This document shows positions 33,012 to 44,792 of a DNA stretch of 64,000 bases, piece by piece. Both the position numbers and the translations under genes were made by a program. A model generated the notes under the pieces. The model saw only the letters and a program-made list of their open reading frames with translations. It was not told the origin of the DNA and did not search any database. Position 1 is the stretch's first letter. Every line of letters begins with the position of its first letter. This DNA is from Amphiura filiformis (taxonomy: Eukaryota; Echinodermata; Ophiuroidea; Amphilepidida; Amphiuridae), in NCBI RefSeq assembly GCF_039555335.1, contig NC_092628.1, forward strand, positions 100,769,893 through 100,833,892, in the 5' to 3' direction.

Positions 33012-33972
33012 AATTCGTAGTGGTGTGGTGAGACCAACCTAACCCTAACCCAACCCTTAGTAAAGGTAAAGGAGACGATCCTGTATAAACAGTGATCGGA
33101 GTGCCCATCTCTCTTTCATTGGCGTTGGGCCAGACTCCTCCATGTAATGTTGCTATAGGGGGATCGCTACACCTCCACTACAGCGAGTCTGTTACCTTCC
33201 CAGCATTTAAGAATGCCGGTACCCATTAAACACCTGGGTGAAGAGGAATAATCGAGATAAAGTGCCTTACTCAAGGGCACAACACGATGGCGTCGCCGGG
33301 GCTCGAACCCGCAACCTTCCGATTATGAGTCAGTGCCCGTTCCGCTAGGCCACAGTGCTCCCTACCCAACCCTTACTCTAACCCTAATCCTAACCCTATT
33401 GAAAGTCATCAGTAATCCGGTCTTTAGTATTGATTGCGTGTTGAACTACTTGCGGAATATCGAACAAGCGTTGAATGAAATGGGGAAGAGTTCGTAGTGG
33501 TGTGGTGAGACCAACCTAACCATAACCCAACTCTTACTCTAACCCTAATCCTAACCCTATTGAAAGTCATCAGTAATCCGGTCTTTAGTATTGATTGCGT
33601 GTTGAACTACTTGCGGAATATCGAACAAGCGTTGAATGAAATGGGGAAGAGTTCGTAGTGGTGTGGTGAGACCAACCTAACCATAACCCAACTCTTACTC
33701 TAACCCTAATCCTAACCCTATTGAAAGTCATCAGTAATCCGGTCTTTAGTATTGATTGCGTGTTGAACTACTTGCGGAATATCGAACAAGCGTTGAATGA
33801 AATGGGGAAGAGTTCGTAGTGGTGTGGTGAGACCAACCTAACCATAACCCAACCCTTACTCTAACCCTAATCCTAACCCTATTGAAAGTCATCACTAATC
33901 CGGTCTTTATTAATGATTGCGTGTTGAACTACTTGCGGAATGTCGAACAAGCGTTGAATGAAATGGGGAAGA
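33012..33972 (+). repeat. 161-bp tandem array with telomere-like core
   Basis: Units at about 33012, 33490, 33651 and 33812, spaced exactly 161 bp except the first, which was lengthened by a SINE. Each has TTCGTAGTGGTGTGGTGAG, then a (C)CTAACCCTAA/CAACCCTTA telomere-like run of about 45 bp, then ATTGAAAGTCATCAGTAATC and on to GAATGAAATGGGGAAGA. Units 2 and 3 are almost identical; the last has several changes. Confidence 0.92.
33060..33363 (-). mobile_element. tRNA-derived SINE inserted in array unit 1
   Basis: 304-bp SINE on the minus strand: tRNA-like head with box A TGGCCTAGCGG and box B GGTTCGAGCC, then GTGTTGTGCCCTTGAGTAAG, a body through GGAGGAGTCTGGCCCAACGC, and a short tail with GTAAAG-type repeats. 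It is flanked by a 12-bp target duplication ACCCAACCCTTA (33048-33059 and 33364-33375). Removing the SINE and one duplication restores a 161-bp-like unit. Confidence 0.88.
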
Positions 33973-33974
33973 AT

Positions 33975-35085
33975 GCGATCAAAACATAAGTATTTAAGAA
34001 AACGAGGATTATTTAATCAATAATAACATTCACTGCTGTGTATTTGAAAACAATCATTGCATTATATAATATAGGAAACTAAACTTGGTGTAAATTAAAT
34101 CGTGTAAATCTTATACAGCTATATTAACATCAAAATACACAAATTTTGACATGCTATGATCTGTGTTTTGTGTGGACGGGTCACGTATTGGTAAAGTCCA
34201 ATTTTTAGTATGGCATTCCCAAGGTATACTGTATACAAAAGTATGTATTTAAAATATACTCACACAAGTCATGTGTAAAAAGAAAATTTTTAACTTGCAC
34301 GATCATGCATGACGCTCAATTGAACCCTGAACTAAAACATGTTAAGTTTAACACCTATTTACCAGGTCAGAGTTCGAAAGTCTTTTTTTTATGAAGCAAA
34401 GAAAAGTATTTGCCTTTTACCAAGAAATCTGGTATGTCGCAACAAAATTAATTGGGAAAGATATACATAGGGTTTGTATAGTGTATACATAATATATATA
34501 CTAAAGTTATGTATATTCTTGCAGTTTTCACTTTGCTTGAGCTAATTAAGATGCTCCAGTAGTGTACGATGAGTTAAGAAACTTTGATCTGCCACTTCGA
34601 ATATTTTGGCACACCTGAAGTACTCACCCCTTCCGGGAGCGGTCCATTCCGGAAATTTACCGACGCTCCATAATAATGGTCACTTTTAGAATTGTTCAAC
34701 ATTAACATGCTCACCCCACTACTTGGAACCCCACTTTTAGACCCCTACCATGCCTACGGACCGATATTAACCATCCAACCGAGTACACTTTAATACCGGA
34801 CACACTGTGTTGACTTAAACGGTGGGTGATCATTTTGGCTGATTCCGACAACCGTGGACGTCGTCGGGTGGAGGGGTGTCCCCATTCAGACCGTAACCAG
34901 TCAGATCAAGCTCCACGTTAGTCTCACGTTTGCAGTTCTTTACAAACACAACAAAAACGAAAGCGGGTGTCAGAGTAAATCGTTGCCTATGAGTGGTATC
35001 TGTGATATGCAAAGTATTTATATTTAAAATAAATCGAAATATCTGTGACGACATCATCGTTTAAAATTATTATGGACCAAATTAT
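33975..35085. other. No gene seen
   Basis: AT-rich. ATACATA/TATACT-type strings are frequent near 34220-34510 but no ordered repeat or coding exon was recognised. Confidence 0.4.
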
Positions 35086-35088
35086 AGC

Positions 35089-35322
35089 GTCACACGTCAT
35101 TACGTTCACAATGGTTCATTATGTACAAAAAGCGACCGTTTTAAACAGTGTTAAAAGTTGCATCTCAGTCCACAGGAGTCAACTCTCAAATAATACAGTC
35201 GGTCAGATCTATTCATGTGTTTGTCAAAGAAAACCTGACTGCTATGGACTCAGGTGCAACTTTTAAAACGGTCTCCTTTCTCACACAATTAACCATTGTG
35301 ACTGAATTCAATGATGTGTGAC
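35089..35322. mobile_element. 234-bp inverted-repeat MITE
   Basis: Outer ends GTCACACGTCATTACGTTCA and (complement) GTCACACATCATTGAATTCA. Further inverted matches CACAATGGTT/AACCATTGTG and GACCGTTTTAAA...GTTGCA / TGCAACTTTTAAAACGGTC. No ORF. Confidence 0.7.
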
Positions 35323-35555
35323 ACATTAAATTGGTCAACATGTGTTTAACAAATATGGCTATACATACATTTTTACATTTCATGGTATATTCATTTTAAA
35401 AATTATTAGAAGGACTTCTAAGTTATGAACCCTATTATGAAGGGCTTAGTTGTAAAAACTCTTACATCCACTTTTTGACTTTTAGAGAAAAACAAGTTTT
35501 TTTAATTGTGCAATTATAAGTTTGTTCGATTTGATTCATTTTGTTGGTTTTGCAG

Positions 35556-35630
35556 CGAAATTACAGCGCTTTGAATCCTCTGGGAAAAGCGCTATATAAA
35601 TTCCGAAATTTATTATTTATTTTATTATTA
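35556..35630 (+). repeat. CR1/L2-like LINE 3' tail relic
   Basis: GCAGCGAAATTACAGCGCTT then AAAAGCGCTATATAAATTCC and a TTATT-rich end. The same tail occurs at 5640-5698, and a weaker one (GGGAAAAGACGCACTATACAAAT) at 54112-54135. Only the tail is present. Confidence 0.55.
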
Positions 35631-35639
35631 TAAAGTGTT

Positions 35640-36060
35640 GTTGAATAGAAACTAAAAGAATAGGTTTGGTACAATGTTCAAGCCTTCCTATTTATTTTAT
35701 TATCTATTTTATATCGCCCCTTTTGTGAATGTAAGGACTTTTGCAGATAAATAAATTTAACCCTTTTCTAGGAACCACATATGCAATCAAATGTTAGCCC
35801 ATTTTTGCACTACTTTATGTAGCTTGACTAATGCTTTGAAAATCAAAAAACAGTTCCTTTTGGTTTTAATAGTTAATGAGCATTCAAGGCTACGGTTATA
35901 CATCAAAAATTAAACCAAACTATTTTTTCAAGTTCAGATTTCCCTAAGATTTCCCAAACGGGAAGGGACCACCAAAATGTGCATTTTACCAACACTATAA
36001 TGACATATCAATAACTCAATTTCAGCCAGAGGTAGAAGTAAGAAGCAACTAAGCTCTTCA
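35640..36060. other. No gene seen
   Basis: AT-rich unassigned sequence. Confidence 0.35.
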
Positions 36061-36062
36061 TA

Positions 36063-36952
36063 TCGTTATGAATACGGCAGAGTGACGAATCCGCAAAATC
36101 GCTGTTCTGAGTAAACGGCGTTTAAAAACATTGGTAGCATTCCATCGGCCCTTCTAAAATATGAGATCATTCGTGAGCACTCATTTGAAATGTATATTAT
36201 AGAAGTGAATGTGCACTAATTATTTGCAATACTTGCACATTCTGAAACAATCGATATATCCCTCAAAACAGGTATTTACAGCTATTCGGCTTTATGCTAA
36301 ATCCAAAAAGTGTCAACCGCTGCGCAAAGAGTTACATACGGGGACGAATCCGCATTCAACAACGTGTAAACTATAGCACTCATCCTTGATTTAGGGATTT
36401 TATGTAAAAATTACTGGTTGTCCTAAGGCTATAAATTCTAAACTTGGTATATAAGTTATAATTAGTCATCCCCGTATTTATATCCGGTTGAAATCAAGGA
36501 TTTAAGAGTAGATATAACAATATTGGCCTATATTTTGTGTATAATTTTCTGTGATTTCCCAATTTTGCGACGGCGCTCTGACATAATTACACCATAGCGA
36601 TATCGTGTAGGGAATGTTTGTACTTATTTTGGCATCACTGGATAAATGATACCTATAGCTACCTATTGGTATCAAAAATAACAGTATATGACATGTAATA
36701 AAGAAAATTCGGAGTTTACAGCTACACTATACAATAGATCAACCTGATTTGTACAGCTAAGTATATGATTCGTCTTTTGGTCAAATTCATTAATCGCGAT
36801 TCGTCCAAATCACAATTTCAATATCTACGTCGGGAAGTAAGATTTATAATTAATTTTTGGTGGAAATGAAAGATCGCCTGATACATAATCACAAGCATAC
36901 AGTTCAATCTGCTCAAAATTCTCGATTCGTCACTCTGCCGAATTCATAACGA
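36063..36952. mobile_element. 890-bp TIR element with five GACGAATC motifs
   Basis: Ends TCGTTATGAATACGGCAGAG and (complement) TCGTTATGAATTCGGCAGAG continue as GTGACGAATC on both sides, giving inverted repeats of about 30 bp. The octamer GACGAATC, or its complement, occurs at 36084, 36343, 36767, 36798 and 36924; the first two continue as CGC. No transposase ORF. Target duplication unclear. Confidence 0.7.
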
Positions 36953-36965
36953 ATTATGTATGTAT

Positions 36966-39470
36966 GTTTACCTGTAAATTATGTGGATGGGGTACCAAAA
37001 TTGCATACATTTCATAAAATCAGCTAAAAAGCCATGGGCGTAGTCTATCATGTTCCTCTTCAATTCATTTCAAAGGCATCAAGCTATGAAAATACTTTGG
37101 GATAAAGGCACCATACTTACCACATAATTGTCATTGGATTTTAGTGTAAAACCACATCAATTCTGAAGAGTGTTATGTTAGCGTAAATCGTTTGGTAATC
37201 ACCTTTTTGTGAATTGTAATTTTGTCATGCTTAAAAGCATGATAAGGAAGTATTTGTTGAAAATATGTTGAAAATATATGTTATTGAACAGTCTTGAAAT
37301 GTGTGTTAAAAATCTTAAATTTAGTGGCCGGTGCTTTTGATCGTAGGCTCGGGATTGTAGGCAACAATTCTGCTAGGATCGAAAGCTCTGGAAAATAAAT
37401 ACAAACCCGTTTTAACACAGGTTTTTGTTGTGGGTAGCAGTTGCCAAAGATCGGGAAACGTAACGTACGTGGATAATTTGGGTTTCTACATCATTGATGG
37501 AGAGAGAGAGAAATATTAATTAAAACAAAATTAGGAAAATAAAACCACAAACAGACACATATACCAGGATCTAGATAAAACCAGTATACATCCCAATAAA
37601 GTATCTTTCAGAATGCCTTTATATCCGAGTACACTTACCGGACATTCCAGAGTGTTATCTGTAATATGCAAAATATGTCTGTTACCTGTAAAGTGGATAC
37701 GGCATCAGAATTGCATAAATTCCACAAAATCAGCTAAAAATCTATGGGCGTATCATGGGCGTAGTCTATCATGTTCCTCTTCAATTCATTTCAAAGGCAT
37801 CAAGCTATGAAAATACTTTGGGATAAAGGCACCATACTTACCACATAATTGTCATTGGATTTTAGAGTAAAACCACATCAATTCTGAAGAGTGTTTTGTT
37901 AGCGTAAATTGTTTGGTAATCACCTTTTTGTGAATTGTAATTTTGTCATGCTTAAAAGCATGATAAGGAAGTATTTGTTGAAAATATATTGAAAATATAT
38001 GTTATTGAACAGTCTTGAAATGTGTGTTAAAAATCTTAAATTTAGTGGCAGGTGCTTTTGATCGTAGGCCCGGGATTGTAGGCAACAATTCTGCTAGGAT
38101 CGAAAGCTCTGGAAAATAAATACAAAGACGTTTTTAACAACACGGGTTTTTTGTGTGGGTAGCAGTTTCCCAAGATCGGGAAACGTAACGTACGTGGATA
38201 ATTTGGGTTTCTACATCATTGATGGAGAGAGAAAGAAATATTAATTAAAACAAAATTAGGAAAATAAAACCAGAAACAGACACATATACCAGGATCTAGA
38301 TAAAACCAGTATACATCCCAATAAAGTATCTTTCAGAATGCCTTTATATCCGAGTACACTTACCGGACATTCCAGAGTGGTATCTGTAATATGCAAAATA
38401 TGTCTGTTACCTGTAAAGTGAATACGGCATCAGAATTGCATAAATTCCACAAAATCAGCTAAAAATCTATGGGCGTATCATGGGCGTAGTCTATCATGTT
38501 CCTCTTCAATTCATTTCAAAGGCATCAAGCTATGAAAATACTTAGGGATAAAGGCACCATACTTACCACAAATTGTCATTGAATTTGGTATAAAACCACA
38601 TTAATTCTGAAGGGTTTTATGTTCAATAGCGTAATATCATTTGTAATCACCTGTTTGTAATTAGTATTATTGCAAAATGTTCTAGCAACGTCAACATGGT
38701 CAATTTCATTTTTCGATCAGATATTCTTGCAAAATAGTAGGTTACAGATGCTGATAATTCTATCACCTGAGCTGGTCCAATGTGGTCCGAAGGGCCAGTA
38801 GCCCCGTTTATACAGTACCTGTTCTTCGCTGTAAAATTTTTGGGCTGAAAGTTGAACATCTTACATTTTGTATGTATCTGAAACTGGGTACCACAGGTTA
38901 TAGTACTTCATCAATGTTCATGTGACAGTTGTGTACATTTTATTCAGATATACACGTGATAACTGATATTGGCCTATGTCATAATTATGCAAGAACAAAA
39001 TGTAAAATATATTGATGATCAATTACCACCTTCATAATAAAAATTGGTAAATGCTCCTTTTATATCAAGATTTGTTATCGCATCGGGCAAGCTGTAACCA
39101 TTGTAACATGTTTTGCATTTGTTGAGTTTTCAAGATTTGTTTTAAAAGTGTCTCCAAGACACTGTTTAGTTAGTGCATTTAGATGTTATTGAAATATATT
39201 TGTGTTCAAAGTCTTTAGTTTAGTGGCCGAAGCTTTTAATCGTGCAGCTCCAGAATATTGGATAATTTTGGTTTCTACATCACTGATCATTTTAATCCAA
39301 ACGCAAAATAGTGGAAAGAGAGAAAATACAGAAATTGAAAAAAAAAATTAAAAAATAGAAACCAAAAGACACATCTATACCTGAAACTAGATAAAACATT
39401 GTAAAACCGGTATACGTCCCAATAAAGCATATTCCAGAACGCCCATATTTCCATTTATCAATTTATTCAA
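36966..39470 (+). repeat. 722-bp tandem triplication, last unit decayed
   Basis: GGGCGTAGTCTATCATGTTC occurs at 37036, 37757 and 38482 (spacing 721 and 725). Units 1 and 2 match closely over their length (AAGCATGATAAGGAAGTATT, GATCGAAAGCTCTGGAAAAT, AACGTAACGTACGTGGATAA). Unit 3 diverges after about 38590 but recovers at 39190-39440 (TTTAGTGGCCGAAGCTTTTA, ATTTTGGTTTCTACATCA, CAATAAAGCATATTCCAGAA). No supported exon. Confidence 0.85.
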
Positions 39471-40300
39471 TATGATTCCTGACCGAATTCCTAAATTATT
39501 GAAGCATGAGTGAATAACCGAGTACAAAATATAAGACACAGGTGTTGCATTCAACATGTTCAAAGTAGCGCAGTAACTGCTTGCAGCAAGTTGATTTTGG
39601 ACTTGGCTCTTGGGTTTGTGTACAGTGCATAGTATTTGTGTTGTACCATCAGCGAAGCGGAAAGTTGGTTGGAATAGCTGGTACATCTACTGCTACTGGA
39701 TTTGTCTACTTTGATATACATATATATGAAATATCGGTAAGTTGATATTTAAAATAAAATTTATATATATATATACCTGCTAGTAGTTGTACAGAAAATA
39801 ACAGTTAAATGTTACATGTTTTTAGTAGTAACTGGCAGTTTCATGCTGCACACGTCCATATAGGATGGCAGCAATCATCAGACTGATAAACAAGTTCATT
39901 TTACAACAAAAAACATTATTGATCAAGAGAATACATAAGAATACATAAAATCAATTATTGATTACAACAAATCAGTTCTGTGCTGGAGGTGTTGCCAGAT
40001 GAAAAGTTGCTAGGTGATGCTGAATTGTTCCAGTTTGTGCTTATTTCTGTGCCTGCAATTGGAGATGAGTTCGGAGCGCTTGTTAAGAGTTAAGTTTCTT
40101 GGTGCTGTCATGATGTGGAATTTCTCTGCGAGACATAAGTTGCATTTCCTGGTGGACGGGTTGTATGGTGCTGCTTTTTGGATTATAGACCAGGTTATTT
40201 CATATGTGATTTTCTTCTCTTTCAGTTGCCAGATATACTTAGATAGCTATATACCTGCTAAATGATTTTCAAAATATGCACGAATTGATTGTTATTATAT
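39471..40300. other. No gene seen
   Basis: Two 83-99 codon frames were considered and not accepted. TATATATATA runs near 39715-39775. Confidence 0.4.
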
Positions 40301-40304
40301 TATT

Positions 40305-40315
40305 ATTATTATAAC

Positions 40316-40413
<98 letters not shown>

Positions 40414-40424
40414 GTATTAGTATT

Positions 40425-40457
<33 letters not shown>

Positions 40458-40487
40458 GTTATTATTACTACTACTACTACTACTACT
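40305..40487. repeat. (ATT)n microsatellite with variants
   Basis: Long ATT repeat with AGT, GTT and ACT variant blocks, at the outer edge of the inverted duplication arm that follows. Confidence 0.9.
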
Positions 40488-40489
40488 TT

Positions 40490-43400
40490 TTATTTATAAG
40501 CATGCTCAAAACATAGAGTTTGTACTTTTTACCCTCATCATTCTACAGACGATATTTTGTACATTCATATACTGTGTATATTACCTATGCATGCGTAAAA
40601 GGTATTTACCTATGACATTAATGCTTCCCTTAGTATTTACTTTTTACTCAATTCTTGGTGTTTTAGTGGGTTTTTGTTTTCAGCTTTAATCATAGGCATT
40701 GAGGTGTTTAGCAGAGACAAAAAACAATATAACAACATCATGACTCAATAGTTCCACATATTGTAGAGAGTAACTTATTGAAATAGCAGCCAATTACCCC
40801 GGATTCCACACCGGGATTCCACACTTTACTTTGATTTTTGTTTTTACTTTAAAAAAATCTAAACGTGCCTCCTTCACTTCTGAGTCGAATTTGAATACGA
40901 CCAGCGTGCGGGTGGCCGAGGGTATTGTCACGAACTCCTTGATCAAGAAACACTTTATGAATGAAATAAATCGTCACTTGCATAACGCATGACGTCATGG
41001 AACATGTAACACATTCACAACTTCAGTCTGCAAAAAAGTCTTTCCGTCGGTACATTGGCCACCCGTTCTTAGTTCCGAGAACCTGGCTACGCCATTGCTT
41101 AGTTGGTGCCCCTTTACCTACAACAAACAGTTCTTCCTAGAATCTTTAATAATACAACACACATGAGTAAGTAATAAGATCATTTAACAGGCCTTGCTCA
41201 AGGTTATCTTTGCTCCAGGACTTTGCTATGTCATATTCAGTGATGTTCGGAAAATCGTACAAATCATCAAAATTCATGTTTTTTTTCACCTTGCATGGCC
41301 TGCGATTGGTTAAGCTGAAAGCTATGTATTAAAGACAAAATAGGACATTCATGAAACTGTAATATCTCCATGACAATTTTAATGACTTATCTTTCACTTT
41401 TAAGCAATTTTTACACAATTGTATTTTTTCGCTGGGATCGCTGAATAAGACTTTAAATGTTGCTTCCTTTCTACACAGGTATTGGCCATACTACGAGTGC
41501 ATCATTACCCCAGTGCACTTTTTATTATTTTTAAACTTGCCATTTGGTGTAATACATACAATATTATAACCTCTAATGACATTCATAATGATCTCCACGC
41601 AGGATTTCTAATCTTGTTAGGTCCTGCTTAGATATATCATATCACCTTACCAACTTAATTAGCCTTAAAATGCAAAATGAGAATTCCAAAATATTCGTGG
41701 TAAATAAATAAAATAATGAATATTAAATATATATTTATTGAAAAATAACATTACAATTATTGCTCAAACGTTATCCGATACCAAGCTTAATAACGTATTT
41801 GGAGTACTTGACAGTGCCCTTAGGTAAAAAAAGCCAGCAAGAGATAATTATTTTTGCACAAATCAATAAACAGCATCGATTAATCGTTGTATACAATTTG
41901 ACAAATGAATGGCTCGCACGCGACGCACGTTTAATTTGTTAAACTTCAAGGTTGGTTTCAAGAACCGCTGAACCGAGACTAGGTATGTATGGTTTGATTT
42001 TCTGGTCATTTGATCTTTTCTTTCATATTTTGAATGATCAGTTTTACAATGTAATGAATTTTTTTTAGTTTTTACCGATATTAATGTTATTGAAAAACCT
42101 ACATTTCCCCTGCCCCAGGAGAGATAGGAAGAAGTACAGGAAAAGAAGAATATTTTATCAAGTTTACAGGTTTTGTAAAATTTGACCTTCTGTGGCAACC
42201 AGGTCGCCGTAAGGCTGCGTTCACATAGAAGTTTACTATTCGGGTATACGGTGCACGTTTTGCAGGTGCACGCGTATAGCTTAAATCGAGCAAGACAATT
42301 TCATAGTACCGGGTCACATAAGGCTACGATCACATAGAAGTATACTATTCGACTGCAGAAAAGCTAGATTACTTTGTTTAGTTATTGTTTTTCATTGTAT
42401 CTCTAAACGTAATGATGATAAGTATATAAAAGTATACATTTTCAGAAAGAAAATGACACAGGGGATCCAACTAGCATAACAGATTCATACAACAATTTAC
42501 AGTTCTTAAGAAAATCACGTAATTCTATTTTACTTTACTACCTCGATGAAGGCATACGGGGCTATAGCTGTGTGCATTGATCATGTTGATGATGATGCGT
42601 GGAGATCATAGTCGCTATAAGTTATAATTTATTACACAAAATAGCAAGCTTAACAATAACAAAAAGTGCAGTTACATGTAAAATGTACTACTTTGTCTTT
42701 AATATACATCTTTCGGCTTAACCACTCGCAGGCCATTTTTTTTTTTATTTTAAGGTGAAAAGAACCCTGAATTTTGATGATTTGTACGATTTTCTGAACA
42801 TGAGCAAATCACTGAATATGATACATGTATAGCAGAGTCCGGGAGCAAAGATACTAATAACCTTGAGCAAGGCCTGTTAAATGATCATATTACTTACTCA
42901 TTTGTGCTGTAACTATTAAAGATTGTAAAGATTAAAGAAGGTAAAGAGGTACCAACTAAGCAGTGGCGTAGCCAGGTTCTCGGAACTCGGAACGGGTGGC
43001 CAATGTACCGACGGAAAGATTGTTTTTTTGCAGACGACAGTTGTGAATGTGTTACATGTTCCATGACGTCATACGTTATGCAAGTGACAATTTATTCCAT
43101 TCATAAAGTGTTTCTTGATATGGAGTTCTTGGCAATCCCCTCGGCCACCCGCACGCTGTTCGTATTCAAATTCGACTCAGAAGTGAAGGAGGCACGTTTG
43201 GATTTTTTAAAAGTAAAAACGAAAATCAAAGTAAAGTGTTGAATCCCGGTGTGGAACCCGGAGTGTTTGACTGATATTTCAATAAGTTACTCTCTACAAT
43301 ATGTGGAACTATTGAGTTGTAATAATCATGTGACAAGGTCCGATCCAAGCAGGGCCCCAAACCTCCAAAATTGAAATTGTGAAATTCCAAAATTTCGCAC

Positions 43401-43990
43401 CCTTCGCGCGCCAATTGTCCTTTTAAAAGACCTTTTGGAAGCAGATCAGCAGAAAGACTTTACAACAATCCCTCTCAACAATCATGACAATTTACTCGGT
43501 GACGTATACGTACACGGGCAAAAATTATGCTCCCCTCTGACACATGATAGGGAGCAAAAACAATTAAGTAGTAGTATAAAAGAAAACGAGCTGATATTAA
43601 AAACACACGTGATTTTTTAACAACTTAACATATGTTTGGAATAACACACACGTGGTTACTGTGCAAGTTGATGCTGATAATAACTAAATTATATAACAAA
43701 TTATAACATATAACAATTCATTATCATGTCATGATGTTGTTTTATTAGGTTTTTTTTGTCTCTGATAAACACCTCAATGCATATGATTAAATCTGGAAAA
43801 AACCCACTAAAACTCCAAGAATTGAGTAAAATGTAAGTACTAATGGAAGCATTAATGTCATAGGTAAATACCTTTTACGCAAGCATAGGTAATATGCACA
43901 TTAGAGAATGTACAAAATATTGTCTGTAGAACGTTGAGGGTAAAAGATACAAACTTTATGTTTTGAGCATGCTTATAAATAAAAAGTAAT
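40490..43990. repeat. Large inverted duplication (arms ~1.1 and ~1.4 kb)
   Basis: Left arm 40490-41602 and right arm 42597-43990 are reverse complements at moderate divergence. Matches include AAGCATGCTCAAAACATA (40499/43960), AGGTATTTACCTATGACATT (40600), GTGCCTCCTTCACTTCTGAG (40865/43180), GTTCCGAGAACCTGGCTACG (41070/42970) and ATGATCTCCACGC (41588/42598). The right arm carries an extra ~390 bp (about 43335-43725) next to ATCATG-type flanks. The spacer 41603-42596 has no gene. Each arm includes a hAT-like end (CAGTGGCGTAGCCAGG at 42963 and its complement ending at about 41094). Confidence 0.8.
42212..42355. mobile_element. Decayed relative of the hairpin MITE at 13727
   Basis: AAGGCTGCGTTCACATAGAAG (first 20 bases matched) at 42212, and again AGGCTACGATCACATAGAAG then TATACTATTCG near 42322, recall the ends of 13727-13911. 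The arms are broken and the second end is in direct orientation. Confidence 0.45.
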
Positions 43991-44436
43991 AATAATAATG
44001 ATGATGATCGAATGATGATGGGATAGAACAATTTAGAAGGGATGGTTACTTTAAGTTAGGATTTATCTGTTTATAGTGTCAAATCCAAAATCAGAAAGTG
44101 TGAATCCGGTCTTCATAGGTAATTAATTTCACACAAACAATAATAGACTATTTAGAATTCGGAAGTTAGGTTAGTTAAAGTTCAAGGGTCTGCAACACAC
44201 CCAGCAATGACGTAGACAATTAAAACTGTCTATTAATTATCTTATCATCTGTTACATGCAGGTGACAGGCTTTATTTAGCAAGACGACTTCATTTATCTT
44301 ATTTGACGTTGATTCACGATTCATCTTTTGAAAGACAATTGTCAATGATTTATTCGAGCCAAATTATTCTGTTTCTTATGTTTAATTTCAATGGGGTTTT
44401 CTGCAAAATGTAGCTTTGCAAAGGCTTTATACTTAT

Positions 44437-44638
44437 AGGTTAATGAACGCGTATTACTTGGTCTTGTTGGGAAAGAAATTAGACAAAATAATGTACGCTG
44501 ATGTTGATGCGTCCAATGCACGAGCCCCGAAGGGGGGAGTGCACTAGACGCATCAACATCAGCGCAAGTGCATTATTTTGTCTAATTTCGCCAGCAACAA
44601 GTAATACGCGTTTATTAACCTATTCCATACACGAGAAG
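44437..44638. mobile_element. 200-bp hairpin element
   Basis: Arms ATAGGTTAATGAACGCGTAT and (complement) ATAGGTTAATAAACGCGTAT, continuing through ATTAGACAAAATAATG and GATGTTGATGCGTC, meet at a loop GAGCCCCGAAGGGGGGAG. Similar in layout, not in arm sequence, to the hairpin at 63420-63600. Confidence 0.75.
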
Positions 44639-44792
44639 AAAAAAAACACGTGATGTTTCTGTTTTTATAACGAATTATCACTAAAAATGTCGGAAAATAG
44701 AAAGAAATATAAATGCATCAACCCGCCCGAACTTTTTCTATGCTTCAATTTGTGTAGAATACTAGTATAATACATAGAGTGCGCTATCATAC

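Noticed and set aside
33012-33972. CRISPR-like array
   Set aside because: The whole 161-bp unit repeats, with no variable spacers between short repeats, and the genome is eukaryotic.
39387-39686. 99-codon minus-strand frame with an ABC-transporter-like ILCTVHKPKS string
   Set aside because: Only a few residues match ABCG-type sequences, no Walker or signature motif is near, and part of the frame overlaps the tandem 722-bp repeat.
40369-40689. 106-codon Leu-rich frame
   Set aside because: First half is the (ATT)n microsatellite; the rest lies in one arm of the inverted duplication and the corresponding frame is not kept in the other arm.
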